Source: Catellatospora vulcania (GTDB taxonomy: Bacteria > Actinomycetota > Actinomycetes > Mycobacteriales > Micromonosporaceae). From it: a DNA stretch of 64,000 nt. The notes under the pieces are model-generated. The model had not been told where the DNA came from, ran no database searches, and saw nothing but the letters and a program-made list of their open reading frames with translations. The position numbers and the translations under genes were made by a program. The stretch is taken from the NCBI RefSeq assembly GCF_009720385.1, contig NZ_ML769302.1, positions 592,937 through 656,936 on the forward strand, in the 5' to 3' direction. Shown piece by piece: positions 26,038 to 35,637 of the stretch; position 1 is the first letter of the stretch, and each line of letters begins with the position of its first letter.

Positions 26038-27401
26038 CAATCATCCTGCGCTACGCGGCCCGCAGTGACCGCGGCCTCATCCGAGACGGAAATCAGGACT
26101 CCGTCTACGCTGGGCCGCGGCTGCTCGCCGTTGCCGACGGCATGGGCGGCATGGCCGCCGGTGACGTCGCCAGCAACATCGTCATCGGCGCCATGGCCCC
26201 GCTCGACGAGGACGTCCCCGGCGATGCGATCGTCGACGCCCTCCGGTCGGCCGTCAACCTCGCCAACCAGCAGCTTCGCGACACCGTGGACGCCAACCCC
26301 CACCTGGAGGGTATGGGCACCACCCTGACCGCGATGCTCTTCACCGGCTCCAAACTCGGCATGGCCCACATCGGCGACTCGCGGGCCTACCTCCTGCGCG
26401 ACGGCGAGTTCAACCAGATCACCAAGGACGACACGTACGTCCAGATGCTGGTGGACGAGGGTCGCATCAGCGCGGAGGAGGCCAGCAGCCATCCCCAGCG
26501 CTCGCTGCTCACCCGCGCGATGGACGGGCGCGACATCGAACCGGACTACACGGTCCGGCCGGTGCACCCCGGCGACCGCTACCTGATCTGCTCCGACGGA
26601 CTGTCGGGCGTGGTCAGCGCGGACACCATCGGGCAGACCATGCGCGAGTACGTCGACCCGACCGCCTGCGTCGAGCGCCTCATCGCGCTCGCCCTGCGGG
26701 GCGGCGGGCCGGACAACATCACCGTGATCATCGCGGACGCCACCGACGAGGACATCGTCGAGCAGGCGCCCGTGGTCGGCGGAGCCGCCGCCCGCGATCG
26801 CGGCAACACCAGCGAAGCCCAGGTCGAGTCGACCCCGGCGGCCCGCGCTTCGGCGCTGACCGCCACCCCGCGCCCGGCCGCAGCCGAGCCGCCGCCGCCC
26901 GCGGAACCCGCGGCGCGGCGCGCCCGGCACCCGGTGCGTGCCGGGCTGCTCGTGCTGGGCCTGCTCGTGGTGCTTGGCGCGGGCGTCTGGTTCGCCTGGG
27001 ACTACTCGCAGTCGCGCTACTACATCGGCGCGACCGAGGCCGGGCAGGTGGCGATCTTCCGCGGCGTGCCGGGCCAGATCGCGGGCTTCGACCTCTCCCA
27101 GCCGGAGCAGGTCAGCGAGGTCACGCTGGACGACCTGACCAGCATCGCCCAGGAGCAGGTCCGCAAGGGGATCCAGGCCGACAACGAGGCCGACGCGGTC
27201 TCCCGGCTGGAGAACCTGATCCGCGACGATCCGGCCAACATGAACATCCTGCCCAGCTGCCCGACCTCGGCCAGCCCCGCTCCCTCGGCGACGCCGTCGC
27301 CCGGGGTCACGCCGACGGCCACCCCGCTGCCGGCCGCCGACGCGAGCAGCCCGCCCAGCGAGCCGGTGGTGCCGAGTCCGGTGCCCTGCCGGCCGAATTG
27401 A
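26034..27401 (+). CDS. pstP: PstP, PP2C-type Ser/Thr phosphatase
   Basis: A 455-residue membrane phosphatase. The PP2C domain (1-235) has RSDRGLIRDGNQDSVYAG, VADGMGGMAAGDVASN, MGTTLTAML, IGDSRAYLLRDG, CSDGLSGVV and GGPDNITVI with metal-binding Asp residues in place. A Pro/Ala linker leads to one helix at about 302-322 (GLLVLGLLVVLGAGVWFAWD) and an extracellular domain of about 130 residues. It dephosphorylates PknA/PknB and their substrates. ATG 26034 overlaps the fhaB stop. Confidence 0.97.
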   Translation: MTIILRYAARSDRGLIRDGNQDSVYAGPRLLAVADGMGGMAAGDVASNIVIGAMAPLDEDVPGDAIVDALRSAVNLANQQLRDTVDANPHLEGMGTTLTAMLFTGSKLGMAHIGDSRAYLLRDGEFNQITKDDTYVQMLVDEGRISAEEASSHPQRSLLTRAMDGRDIEPDYTVRPVHPGDRYLICSDGLSGVVSADTIGQTMREYVDPTACVERLIALALRGGGPDNITVIIADATDEDIVEQAPVVGGAAARDRGNTSEAQVESTPAARASALTATPRPAAAEPPPPAEPAARRARHPVRAGLLVLGLLVVLGAGVWFAWDYSQSRYYIGATEAGQVAIFRGVPGQIAGFDLSQPEQVSEVTLDDLTSIAQEQVRKGIQADNEADAVSRLENLIRDDPANMNILPSCPTSASPAPSATPSPGVTPTATPLPAADASSPPSEPVVPSPVPCRPN

Positions 27402-27414
27402 GCTTGAGGACGTC

Positions 27415-28875
27415 GTGACCACCCCCCATACCGCCCCTCCCGCAGCAGCCGCAGTCGTCCCCGAGACGCCTGTGGCGGCCAAGCCGTCGCTGCTGCGCCT
27501 GGATCCGGCGGCCCGCAGGGTGCGCCGCACCGAGCTGTGGCTGCTCCTGCTGGCCATGGCCATGGTCGCCGGTTACCTGGCGGCGGTCGAGGCGAACATG
27601 CTCGACACGGTCACGATGGACTTCTGGTACCCGGCAGGTGTGCTGACCGCCGTGTTCCTGGCGCTGCACGTGGTCATCAGGCTGCGTGCGCCGTTCGCCG
27701 ACCCGGTGCTGGTGCCGACAGTGGCCCTGCTCAACGGTCTCGGCGTGGCGTTCCTGCGCCGGCTCGACCTGGGCCGCGCGAAGATCGACGACCGGCCCGA
27801 GCTCGCGATCTTCGCGGGCGACGGCGGCAAGCAGCTGCTCTGGACGCTGATCGCGGTGACCGGGGCGATGGTGCTGCTGTGGTTCGTCCGTGACCACCGC
27901 GAGGTCTCCAAGTTCGCCTGGACGCTCGGCCTGGCCGGCATCGTCCTGGTCATGCTGCCCGCGGTGCTGCCGGGCAGCGTCTCCGAGGTCAACGGCGCCA
28001 AGCTGTGGATCCGGTTCGGCAGCTTCTTCGCCATTCAGCCCGGTGAGTTCGCCAAGCTGATGCTGCTGGCCTTCTTCGCGTACTACCTGGTCCGCAAGCG
28101 CGAGGTGCTGGCGCTGGCCAGCCGCCGTTTCCTCGGCATCGACTTCCCGCGCGGGCGCGACCTGGGCCCGGTCATCGTGGTCTGGGCGATGAGCCTCCTG
28201 GTCCTCATCTTCGAGAAGGACCTGGGCACCTCGCTGCTGTACTTCGGCATGTTCGTGGTGACGCTCTACATCGCCACCGAGCGGGTCAGCTGGCTGATCA
28301 TCGGTCTGGTGCTGTTCTTCGGCGGGGCCGTGCTGGCGTACGTGCTGGCCGGCGTGGTGGGCGGCCCGTTCACCAACTTCGGCCAGCGGGTCGAGATCTG
28401 GCTGGACCCGTTCGCCGAGCCGTACGACCGCGGCTACCAGCTCGTGCAGTCGCTGATGGGCCTGGGCACCGGTGGCATGTTCGGCACCGGGCCCGGCGCG
28501 GGCAACCCGCTGCTGGTGCCCGAGGTGCGCAACGACTTCATCTTCGCCGGTATGGGCGAGGAGGTCGGCCTGTTCGGCCTCGCCGCGATGCTGGCGCTGT
28601 ACCTGCTCGTCGTCTCCCGCGGCCTGCGCGCCGCGCTGGCCGTTCGCGACTCGTTCGGCAAGCTGCTGGCCGGCGGTCTGGCGTTCACGCTGGCGCTGCA
28701 GGTGTTCGTGATCATCGGTGGGGTGAGCAAGCTGATCCCGCTGACGGGTCAGACCACGCCGTTCCTGTCCGCGGGCGGCTCGTCCCTGGTGGCCAACTGG
28801 CTGCTGGTGGCGCTGCTGCTGCGGATCTCAGACGCGGCGCGCACGCCCGCATCGACGGGAGGTGTACGCCGGTGA
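27415..28875 (+). CDS. rodA: RodA/FtsW-family peptidoglycan glycosyltransferase (SEDS)
   Basis: A 486-residue polytopic protein with about 12 membrane helices. SEDS marks: NGAKLWIRFGSFFAIQPGEF, IVVWAMSLLVLIFEKDLGTS, PYDRGYQLVQSLMGLGTGGM, VRNDFIFAGMGEEVGLFG and QTTPFLSAGGSSLVANW. It polymerises lipid II together with the class B PBP encoded next (GTGA overlap). Hydrophilic N-terminus of about 40 residues. GTG 27415 has GAGGACG upstream. Confidence 0.97.
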   Translation: MTTPHTAPPAAAAVVPETPVAAKPSLLRLDPAARRVRRTELWLLLLAMAMVAGYLAAVEANMLDTVTMDFWYPAGVLTAVFLALHVVIRLRAPFADPVLVPTVALLNGLGVAFLRRLDLGRAKIDDRPELAIFAGDGGKQLLWTLIAVTGAMVLLWFVRDHREVSKFAWTLGLAGIVLVMLPAVLPGSVSEVNGAKLWIRFGSFFAIQPGEFAKLMLLAFFAYYLVRKREVLALASRRFLGIDFPRGRDLGPVIVVWAMSLLVLIFEKDLGTSLLYFGMFVVTLYIATERVSWLIIGLVLFFGGAVLAYVLAGVVGGPFTNFGQRVEIWLDPFAEPYDRGYQLVQSLMGLGTGGMFGTGPGAGNPLLVPEVRNDFIFAGMGEEVGLFGLAAMLALYLLVVSRGLRAALAVRDSFGKLLAGGLAFTLALQVFVIIGGVSKLIPLTGQTTPFLSAGGSSLVANWLLVALLLRISDAARTPASTGGVRR

Positions 28876-30392
28876 ACGCCCCTCTGCGACGAGTCGGCGT
28901 GGTCGTGATGGTGCTGTTCGGTCTGCTCTTCGCCAACCTGAACTGGGTCCAGGCGTACAAGGGCAACGACTACCGGACCAGCCCCTACAACGGGCGCGTG
29001 CAGATCGACGAGTACGACCGCCAGCGCGGCTACATCATGGTCAGCAACCCCGGCAGCAAGCCGATCGCGCTCTCCACGGCCACCAAGAACAACCTGAAGT
29101 ACCTGCGCAGCTACCCCGGTGGCGCGGCCTACGCGCACGTGATCGGCTACAAGCCGGTCAACGGCACGGCAACCGGCGTGGAGCAGCTGGAGAACGACAT
29201 CCTCTCCGGCACCTCCGACAAGCTCTTCGCCGACCGGCTGCGCGACATCTTCACCGGCTCGCACACCGCCGGCGGCAACGTGACGCTGACGCTGTCCAAG
29301 ACCGCGCAGGACACGGCGTACGACCAGCTGGCCAAGAACAAGCTCGGCGCGAAGTCGGGCGCGGTGGTCGCGCTGGACCCGAACACCGGCGCGATCCTCG
29401 CCATGGCGTCCTTCCCCAGCTTCGACCCGAACCCGCTGGTCGCCCACGACGGCAAGGCGAGTGACGCGTACAAGAAGCTGGAAGGCCAGGCCGGCAACCC
29501 GCTGCTGAACCGGGCGCTGCAGGAGACCTACCCGCCGGCGTCGACGTTCAAGGTGCTGGTCTCGGCCGCGGCGCTGTCCGCCAACCGGAACCCGGACACG
29601 CCACTGCAGGCCGGTCCGGGCTACCAGGCGCCGGGCACGTCGCACATCATCCGCAACGCGACCTCGTCGACCTGTCCCGAGGAGCAGCTCACGCTGAAGG
29701 AGGCGCTGACCGTCTCCTGCAACACGGCGTTCGCCCGCCTCGGCGTCGAGCTCGGCTCGCAGCGGCTCAACGACACCGCGCGGGCGTTCGGCTTCTACGA
29801 CAACAGCCTGCGGGTGGGCAACCTGTCCGCGACCGACCGCGGCCTGCGCGTCGAGGAGAGCGTGCTCGGCCCGCTGACCACCAGCTCGGGCGGCGACGAC
29901 AAGCCGAACATCGCGATCTCGTCGATCGGCCTCAACGAGGTCCGGGTGACCCCGCTGCAGAACGCGATGGTCGCCGCGGCGATCGCCAACGGCTGCTCGC
30001 AGATGCGGCCGTACCTGATCGAGCGGCTGGTCGGGCCGGACCTCACCACCGGCCTGTACTCCGCGGCCCCGAAGGAGCTGCGCCGCAGCTGCACCACGGG
30101 CGAGGCGGCCCAGCTGCGCGAGATGATGTTCAGCGTCGTCGAGAACGGCACCGGCAAGAAGGCGCAGATCGACGGGTACCAGGTCGGTGGCAAGACCGGC
30201 ACCGGCACCGCCGACGAGGAGGCCAACGCGGGCTCCGACGGCTGGTTCATCGGGTTCGCGATGAAGGACGGCCGACCGGTCGCCGCTGTCGCAGTGATCC
30301 TGGATGATGCCGGCAAGGGTGGTAGCGGGGAAGCGGCCCGGATCGCGGGGCTGGTCATGAAAGGCGTGATCGAGGACAAGGGTGGCAAGTGA
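28872..30392 (+). CDS. pbpA: PbpA, class B penicillin-binding protein
   Basis: A 506-residue transpeptidase with one N-terminal helix (about 8-25: VVVMVLFGLLFANLNWV). The penicillin-binding domain shows ASTFK (active Ser near 222), SCN near 281 and GGKTGTGTA near 437. It cross-links the glycan made by RodA during elongation or septation. GTG 28872 overlaps the rodA stop, and its own stop overlaps the pknA start. Confidence 0.97.
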   Translation: MNAPLRRVGVVVMVLFGLLFANLNWVQAYKGNDYRTSPYNGRVQIDEYDRQRGYIMVSNPGSKPIALSTATKNNLKYLRSYPGGAAYAHVIGYKPVNGTATGVEQLENDILSGTSDKLFADRLRDIFTGSHTAGGNVTLTLSKTAQDTAYDQLAKNKLGAKSGAVVALDPNTGAILAMASFPSFDPNPLVAHDGKASDAYKKLEGQAGNPLLNRALQETYPPASTFKVLVSAAALSANRNPDTPLQAGPGYQAPGTSHIIRNATSSTCPEEQLTLKEALTVSCNTAFARLGVELGSQRLNDTARAFGFYDNSLRVGNLSATDRGLRVEESVLGPLTTSSGGDDKPNIAISSIGLNEVRVTPLQNAMVAAAIANGCSQMRPYLIERLVGPDLTTGLYSAAPKELRRSCTTGEAAQLREMMFSVVENGTGKKAQIDGYQVGGKTGTGTADEEANAGSDGWFIGFAMKDGRPVAAVAVILDDAGKGGSGEAARIAGLVMKGVIEDKGGK

Positions 30393-31669
30393 TGGTCTCC
30401 CCTGGCACCGTGCTGAACGGCCGCTACCGCATCGACTCGCGGATCGCCTCCGGCGGCATGGGCGACGTCTGGAAGGGCACCGACGACGTGCTCGACCGCA
30501 CCGTCGCCATCAAGATCATGCTCTCGGCGCTGCTGGAGGAGCCCGGCTTCGTCAAGCGCTTCCACGCCGAGGCCAAGACGATGGCCGGCATCAACCACCC
30601 GGGCGTCGTGCGTATCTACGACTTCGGCAACGACCAGCACCTGGCGTACCTGATCATGGAGCTGATCGAGGGCGACCCGCTCAACCGGACGCTCAACAAG
30701 GTCGGCCGGCTCACCCCGGCCCGCACCATGCTGCTGATCGCGCAGGCCGCCGACGCGCTGCAGGCCGCCCATGACAAGGGCATCGTGCACCGCGACGTGA
30801 AGCCGGGCAACCTGCTGGTGCGCCCCAACGGCACGCTGGTGCTGACCGACTTCGGCATCGCCCGGTCGGCGGCGGCCAGCCAGCTGACGGCCACCGGCGC
30901 CGTCATGGGCACCGCCTCCTACCTCGCCCCGGAGCAGGCCTCCGGCGTCGGCGCCTCGGCCGCGTCCGACGTGTACTCGCTGGGCGTGGTGGCCTACCAG
31001 TGCCTCACCGGCCACCGGCCCTACGACGGGGACACCCCGCTCGAGATCGCGATGAAGCACGTCACCGGCACCCCCAAGGCGATGCCGAACGACATCCCGC
31101 CGGTGGTCCGCCAGATCGTCGAGCGGGCCATGTCCAAGGAGCCCGGCAACCGGTGGCCGACGGCGGCCTCGTTCGCCAACGCCGCCCGCCAGGCCGCTGG
31201 GGCATTGACCCACGGCACCGGACCGACGCTGCCCGTGCAGCCGGTGTCGCCGAACCCGGTCTCGGCCAGCCCGGTCTCGCCGGGCCCGTCGCGCCCGCTG
31301 AGCCCGGCCACCCCCGTTCCGGTTCGCCCCAACGGGGGCTACCAGCGAGGATCTGCGCCTGTCCCGGCTGCGCCTGCCTCACTGACCCCCGTCCACGGGG
31401 TACCGTACGGGCCGCAGGCTCCCACACCCGCCGGCAGCGGCGGGCGGACCGCCCTGACCGTGATCCTGGTGGTCCTCGGGATGCTGGCAGTGCTCGCGTG
31501 CGCCGGCTACATCGGCTACCTGGTCCGAGAGAACGAGAAGAAGAAGGGCAACGCCCTCGGGGGCAGCGCCGTACATTCCGAACTTGTCACACTTTCGGCC
31601 CGCGGATGGCTGAACGGGGCGGACCACGTGAGCATGGACCCAATGACCGAAGGACGACGTACGCGATGA
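30389..31669 (+). CDS. pknA: PknA-like Ser/Thr protein kinase
   Basis: A 426-residue kinase. Glycine loop RIASGGMGDVWKG, Lys in VAIKIM, catalytic loop IVHRDVKPGNLL near 131-142, DFGIARS, activation segment TATGAVMGTASYLAPEQA. A Pro/Ser/Val juxtamembrane linker leads to one helix at about 352-375 (VILVVLGMLAVLACAGYIGY) and an extracellular tail of about 50 residues without PASTA. PknA works with PknB on cell shape and division. It starts at GTG 30389 inside the pbpA stop (or ATG 30392) and overlaps pknB by ATGA. Confidence 0.95.
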   Translation: MMVSPGTVLNGRYRIDSRIASGGMGDVWKGTDDVLDRTVAIKIMLSALLEEPGFVKRFHAEAKTMAGINHPGVVRIYDFGNDQHLAYLIMELIEGDPLNRTLNKVGRLTPARTMLLIAQAADALQAAHDKGIVHRDVKPGNLLVRPNGTLVLTDFGIARSAAASQLTATGAVMGTASYLAPEQASGVGASAASDVYSLGVVAYQCLTGHRPYDGDTPLEIAMKHVTGTPKAMPNDIPPVVRQIVERAMSKEPGNRWPTAASFANAARQAAGALTHGTGPTLPVQPVSPNPVSASPVSPGPSRPLSPATPVPVRPNGGYQRGSAPVPAAPASLTPVHGVPYGPQAPTPAGSGGRTALTVILVVLGMLAVLACAGYIGYLVRENEKKKGNALGGSAVHSELVTLSARGWLNGADHVSMDPMTEGRRTR

Positions 31670-33372
31670 ACGCGCAGGCCCGCCTGCTGGGTGGCAGGTA
31701 TCAAGTCGGCGAGTTGCTCGGCTACGGCGGCATGGCCGAGGTGCACCGCGGACGCGACCTGCGCCTCGGGCGCGACGTCGCGATCAAGTTGCTGCGCACG
31801 GACCTGGCACGGGATGCGACGTTCCAGATGCGGTTCCGCCGCGAGGCGCAGAACGCGGCGGCCCTGAACCACCCGGCCATCGTCGCGGTCTACGACACCG
31901 GCGAGGAGCGCGGGCCCACCGGCGAGGTCCTGCCCTACATCGTGATGGAGTTCGTGGCCGGCCGCACCCTCAAGGAGGTGCTGGCCGCCGAGGGGCGACT
32001 GATGCCCCGGCGCGCCATGGAGATCACCGCGGACATCTGCGCCGCGCTGGAGTTCAGCCACCGGCACGGCATCATCCACCGCGACATCAAGCCCGGCAAC
32101 GTCATGTTCACGCCGAACGCCCAGGTCAAGGTCATGGACTTCGGCATCGCGCGGGCGCTCGCGTCCGGCGCGACCACCATGACGCAGACCTCCGCCGTCA
32201 TCGGCACCGCGCAGTACCTCTCCCCGGAGCAGGCCCGCGGCGAGGCAGTGGACGCCCGTTCCGATGTGTACGCCGCCGGTTGTGTGCTGTTCGAGCTGCT
32301 CTGCGGGCACCCGCCGTTCGTCGGCGACTCCCCGGTCGCGGTGGCCTACCAGCACGTACGGGAGGAGCCCCCGGCCCCGAGCGAGTCGAACCGGGACGTC
32401 ACCCCCGACATCGACGCGGTCGTGCTCAAGGCGCTGTCCAAGAACCCGGCCAACCGCTACCAGTCGGCCGGTGAGATGCGTGCCGACCTGCTGCGCGCCG
32501 CCGCGGGCCGCCCGGTCCTGGCGACGCCGGTGCTCCGCGAGGAGCAGACGATCCCGATGACCGCCCCCGCGCGGACCGGCGGCAACCGCAGCAACGCCCC
32601 GGCCCGGGTCGGCGACGCCCGCCGCCGCCGCGCCTCCGGCTGGGTCATCGCGACATTGACCGCCCTGGGCGTGCTGGCCGTGGTCGCGCTGACCGCCGGC
32701 CTGATCATCGCCAGCCAGCCCAAGGACGTCCCGGTCCCGGACCTGTTCGGCCTGACCGAGGCCCAGGCGCGGGAAACCCTGACGGCCGCCGGCCTCAAGG
32801 CGCGCCTCGACGACCCGCTGCTGCAGTCGGACTGCCAGGAGAACACCGTCGCCAAACAGAACCCGGCGAAGGGCAGCGAGGTCCGGGAGAAGTCCGAGGT
32901 CGGCTTCCAGATCTGCGGCGGCAAGCCGCTGGTCGAGGTGCCGCCGATGGTCGGGTCGACCCGTGCCAACGCGGAGAGCCTGCTGTCCGGCCGCAAGCTC
33001 GTCGGGGAGTTCAAGGAGCGCGACAGCGACCGGCCCGCCGGTGAGGTGCTGGAGACGAACCCGGCCGCCGGCGAGAAGGTCACCGAGGGTGGGACCGTTC
33101 AGGTCTTCGTGTCGAAGGGCAACCGCAAGGCGGTGCCGCCGGTCACCGGTAAGACCGAGGCGCAGGCCATCGCGATCCTGGAGGGGGCCGGCTTCAAGTA
33201 CGACGTGAAGCAGGGGCCGCCGACCGGCGATCCCGACAAGGTCGGCACGGTGCAGTTCCAGGATCCGCCGGCGGGCACGATGAAGGCGCTGGGCTCGACC
33301 ATCACCATCGTCGTCTTCAAGGCCGAGGAGCCGCCGCCGACCTCGCCGAGCCCTTCGGCGTCGCCGGGCTGA
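31666..33372 (+). CDS. pknB: PknB, PASTA Ser/Thr protein kinase
   Basis: A 568-residue kinase. Kinase domain about 11-275: LLGYGGMAEVHRGRD, VAIKLLR, IIHRDIKPGN near 136, VMDFGIARAL, and activation loop TMTQTSAVIGTAQYLSPEQA with the TxT autophosphorylation pair known from mycobacterial PknB. Juxtamembrane REEQTIPMTAP, helix at about 325-348, then three PASTA repeats (VPVPDLFGLTEAQARETL; VEVPPMVGSTRANAESLL; KAVPPVTGKTEAQAIAIL). It senses muropeptides/lipid II and phosphorylates wall and division proteins. Last gene of the operon; a hairpin follows. Confidence 0.98.
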   Translation: MNAQARLLGGRYQVGELLGYGGMAEVHRGRDLRLGRDVAIKLLRTDLARDATFQMRFRREAQNAAALNHPAIVAVYDTGEERGPTGEVLPYIVMEFVAGRTLKEVLAAEGRLMPRRAMEITADICAALEFSHRHGIIHRDIKPGNVMFTPNAQVKVMDFGIARALASGATTMTQTSAVIGTAQYLSPEQARGEAVDARSDVYAAGCVLFELLCGHPPFVGDSPVAVAYQHVREEPPAPSESNRDVTPDIDAVVLKALSKNPANRYQSAGEMRADLLRAAAGRPVLATPVLREEQTIPMTAPARTGGNRSNAPARVGDARRRRASGWVIATLTALGVLAVVALTAGLIIASQPKDVPVPDLFGLTEAQARETLTAAGLKARLDDPLLQSDCQENTVAKQNPAKGSEVREKSEVGFQICGGKPLVEVPPMVGSTRANAESLLSGRKLVGEFKERDSDRPAGEVLETNPAAGEKVTEGGTVQVFVSKGNRKAVPPVTGKTEAQAIAILEGAGFKYDVKQGPPTGDPDKVGTVQFQDPPAGTMKALGSTITIVVFKAEEPPPTSPSPSASPG

Positions 33373-33384
33373 CCACAGCTGTGA

Positions 33385-33417
33385 ACGGCGCCCGTCCCTC
33401 GCGGGGACGGGCGCCGT
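33385..33417. terminator. Terminator hairpin between pknB and pabA (convergent)
   Basis: ACGGCGCCCGTCCC (33385-33398), loop TCGCG, and the exact inverse to 33417. No T-run follows, as is common in GC-rich actinobacteria. It serves both converging operons. Confidence 0.8.
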
Positions 33418-33446
33418 CGTCGTTCCGGGCCGGCTCGGCGGGGCGG

Positions 33447-34094
33447 CTAGGCGGGGAAGGCGGCCAGGCGGCGCTGCTCGACCTCTTCGGCGAGCTCGGG
33501 CGCGCGGTCCAGGGCCTGCGGGTGGCCGCAGGAGGCCAGCCAGTTCGCCAGCATCAGGTGGCCGCCCTGGGTGAGCACCGACTCCGGGTGGAACTGCACG
33601 CCCTCGATCGGCAGCGTGCGGTGCCGCATCGCCATCACCACGCCCGACTCCGTCCGCCCGGTGACCTCGATCTCGGCGGGCAAGGTCTCCTCCAGCACGG
33701 CCAGCGAGTGGTACCGGGTGGCCGTGAACGGGTCCGGGAGCCCCGCCAGCACGCCCACGCCGGTGTGCGTGACCTGCGAGGTCTTGCCGTGCAGCAGTTC
33801 CGGGGCGCGGGTCACCGTGCCGCCGAACGCCTGGCCGATCGCCTGGTGCCCCAGGCACACCCCGAACAGCGGGATCTTCCCGGCGTACGCGGCGATGACG
33901 TCGAGGCAGATGCCGGCCGACTCGGGCGCGCCCGGCCCGGGAGAGAGCAGCACGCCGCCCGCGCCGACCCGCCCGACGTCGGCGACGCTGATCTGGTCGT
34001 TGCGCCGGACCTCGCAGTCGACCCCGAGCTGGCCGAGGTACTGCACCAGGTTGTAGACGAACGAGTCGTAGTTGTCGATCACCAGTACACGCAT
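33447..34094 (-). CDS. pabA: Glutamine amidotransferase of aminodeoxychorismate/anthranilate synthase
   Basis: A 215-residue class I amidotransferase. VLVIDNYDSFVYNLVQYL opens the domain, LLSPGPGAPESAG holds the oxyanion region, GVCLGHQAIGQAFGG carries the nucleophilic Cys, and VQFHPESVLTQGG the catalytic His-Glu. It releases ammonia from glutamine for the chorismate-using partner in folate (PabB) or tryptophan (TrpE) synthesis; the partner is not in the window. Position next to pknB and the sortase is the conserved actinobacterial location, where the gene is named either trpG or pabA. Starts five bases after the small membrane gene. Confidence 0.93.
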   Translation of the reverse strand: MRVLVIDNYDSFVYNLVQYLGQLGVDCEVRRNDQISVADVGRVGAGGVLLSPGPGAPESAGICLDVIAAYAGKIPLFGVCLGHQAIGQAFGGTVTRAPELLHGKTSQVTHTGVGVLAGLPDPFTATRYHSLAVLEETLPAEIEVTGRTESGVVMAMRHRTLPIEGVQFHPESVLTQGGHLMLANWLASCGHPQALDRAPELAEEVEQRRLAAFPA

Positions 34095-34099
34095 GGGCC

Positions 34100-34390
34100 T
34101 CACCTGGCGCTGGTCGACGGCGCCGGGGTCTCGCCGGTGTCGTAGGGGATGTCGTGGCCGTCGCCCGAATCGCCGGACGGCGTGCCCGACGGGTCCGGGA
34201 TCGTCTCGTCCAGCTGCGTGTACCCGCTGTCGGGGTCGCCGACCTGGACGTCGTCGAAGGGCAGCAGGGGCTCGGCCCAGGGGAAGATCACATACCACAG
34301 CAGCGCCCCGACGACGCCGAGCAGCACCAGCGAGCCGGCCAGCTTGCCGCCGAGGCCGAAGGGCAGTTTGCGCCAGATCCACGCGTACAT
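34100..34390 (-). CDS. Small membrane protein between sortase and pabA
   Basis: A 96-residue protein: [20 protein letters not shown] then a membrane helix (VLLGVVGALLWYVIFPWAEP) and an acidic, Asp/Ser/Pro-rich outer tail. A protein of this pattern (MYAYIWR... FPWVEP.LPF) is conserved at this place in many actinobacteria, always between the class E sortase and pabA. The ATG shares its A with the sortase stop (TGATG), so translation is coupled. Role unknown; a sortase partner is possible. Confidence 0.88.
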   Translation of the reverse strand: MYAWIWRKLPFGLGGKLAGSLVLLGVVGALLWYVIFPWAEPLLPFDDVQVGDPDSGYTQLDETIPDPSGTPSGDSGDGHDIPYDTGETPAPSTSAR

Positions 34391-35619
34391 CAGGCCATCC
34401 CCGCCAGCTCGACCGGGCGTCCCTCGGAGCGCGGCTGCTCGTCGACGAGCTTGCCGTGGATGATCAGCCGCTGGTAGTTGTCGAACTTCGGGTTGCAGGT
34501 GGTCAGCGTGATCAGCTTGCCCGCCTCCATGGTCGGCGGCACCGCGCGCACCACCTCCACCGCGGTCGGCAGCACGATGCGCTGCTTGACCACCTCGTAG
34601 ACGTAGAAGGCGGACTTCGTCTCCACGACGATCTTGTCGCCGGCGTGCAGCTTGTCGAGGTCCCAGAAGGTGGCCCGGTTGCGGTGGCCGGCGACCGAGA
34701 AGTTGCCCTTCTGGCCCGGCATCGCGCTGTTGGGGTAGTGGCCCGGGGCGTACCGGATGTCGCGCTGGGTGACGCCCTGCACCACCACCCAGTGCTTCTT
34801 CAGCGAGGGCAGGTAGAGCTTGGCCACGGCGTTGCCGGGCAGCGGCGCGAGCGGTGGGGCCGCCGACGCCGTCGGGGTCGGGCCGACGGTCGGCTCGTCC
34901 CAGTTGAGCGCCTGCTCCAGCTCGCTCTGGTGGGCGTCGACGATGGCCGTCTTGCCCCACACCTCGTACCCGGCGAACAGCAGGATGATCAGGCCGAACG
35001 TGATCATGAGCTCGCCGGTGCCCCGCAGCGTCGTGCGGACCACCGAGCCCACCGTGGTACGGGTGTACTCGGAGTGGATGCTCCGGTAGTTCTTCTCGCC
35101 CGCCCGGATCGCCTTGACCGGAACCGGCGGCGGCTCGCCGCTCCAGCGGGGCCGGGGCGACGGTTTGACCTCGTCCTCGGGCGAGGGCGGCGGCGCGGGC
35201 GGAATCGCGCCCAGCAGGCCCGTCTCGTCGGTGGCGACCGCTCGTCCGGTCACCACGGCGGGCGCGGGCCGGGCGATCCCGGGCGGTCGGGCGGTCTGGT
35301 CGGTGATCAGGGGCAGCAGCGTCGTCTCGTCGGCCGCAGCGGGGCTCGAGGGCGCGGAAGGACTGACGGGCGCGGCCGGGCTCGTCGGCGCGGCCGGACT
35401 CAGCGGCGCGGCCGGGCTGACCTGGTCCAGCGGCGCGGCGGGCCGAGGTGCCGGTGGCGCGCCGGCGGAGGTGATGATCGGCAGCACGGTGGTGGCGTCC
35501 GCGGGGACGATCGGCAGCACGCTGGTGATGGAGGCGTCCGCCGTGGGCGCGGCCTCGACCACGCGGGGGAACGTGGTCGTCTGGTCGTCCTCGGGTTCTT
35601 GTGCCCGATGCCTGCTCAT
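34390..35619 (-). CDS. Class E sortase with long TTVLP-motif cytosolic N-terminus
   Basis: A 409-residue sortase. The catalytic domain has VAGHRNR (His near 312), TLTTCNPKF (Cys near 375) and [11 protein letters not shown] (Arg near 383), all intact. The membrane helix is at about 203-222 ([20 protein letters not shown]). The N-terminal 190 residues are unusually long, disordered, Pro/Ala-rich and contain [33 protein letters not shown] and DETGLLG, similar to motifs in the PASTA protein at 9747. Class E sortases anchor LAXTG-type proteins to peptidoglycan. GGAGA precedes ATG 35619. Same operon as the DUF881 gene (18 bp gap). Confidence 0.94.
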   Translation of the reverse strand: MSRHRAQEPEDDQTTTFPRVVEAAPTADASITSVLPIVPADATTVLPIITSAGAPPAPRPAAPLDQVSPAAPLSPAAPTSPAAPVSPSAPSSPAAADETTLLPLITDQTARPPGIARPAPAVVTGRAVATDETGLLGAIPPAPPPSPEDEVKPSPRPRWSGEPPPVPVKAIRAGEKNYRSIHSEYTRTTVGSVVRTTLRGTGELMITFGLIILLFAGYEVWGKTAIVDAHQSELEQALNWDEPTVGPTPTASAAPPLAPLPGNAVAKLYLPSLKKHWVVVQGVTQRDIRYAPGHYPNSAMPGQKGNFSVAGHRNRATFWDLDKLHAGDKIVVETKSAFYVYEVVKQRIVLPTAVEVVRAVPPTMEAGKLITLTTCNPKFDNYQRLIIHGKLVDEQPRSEGRPVELAGMA

Positions 35620-35637
35620 CCGTGTCTCCGGCTCTTA

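Noticed and set aside
34390-35619. TTVLP motifs as sortase sorting signals
   Set aside because: They lie in the cytosolic N-terminal tail, before the membrane helix, and are not LPXTG-like with a hydrophobic tail.
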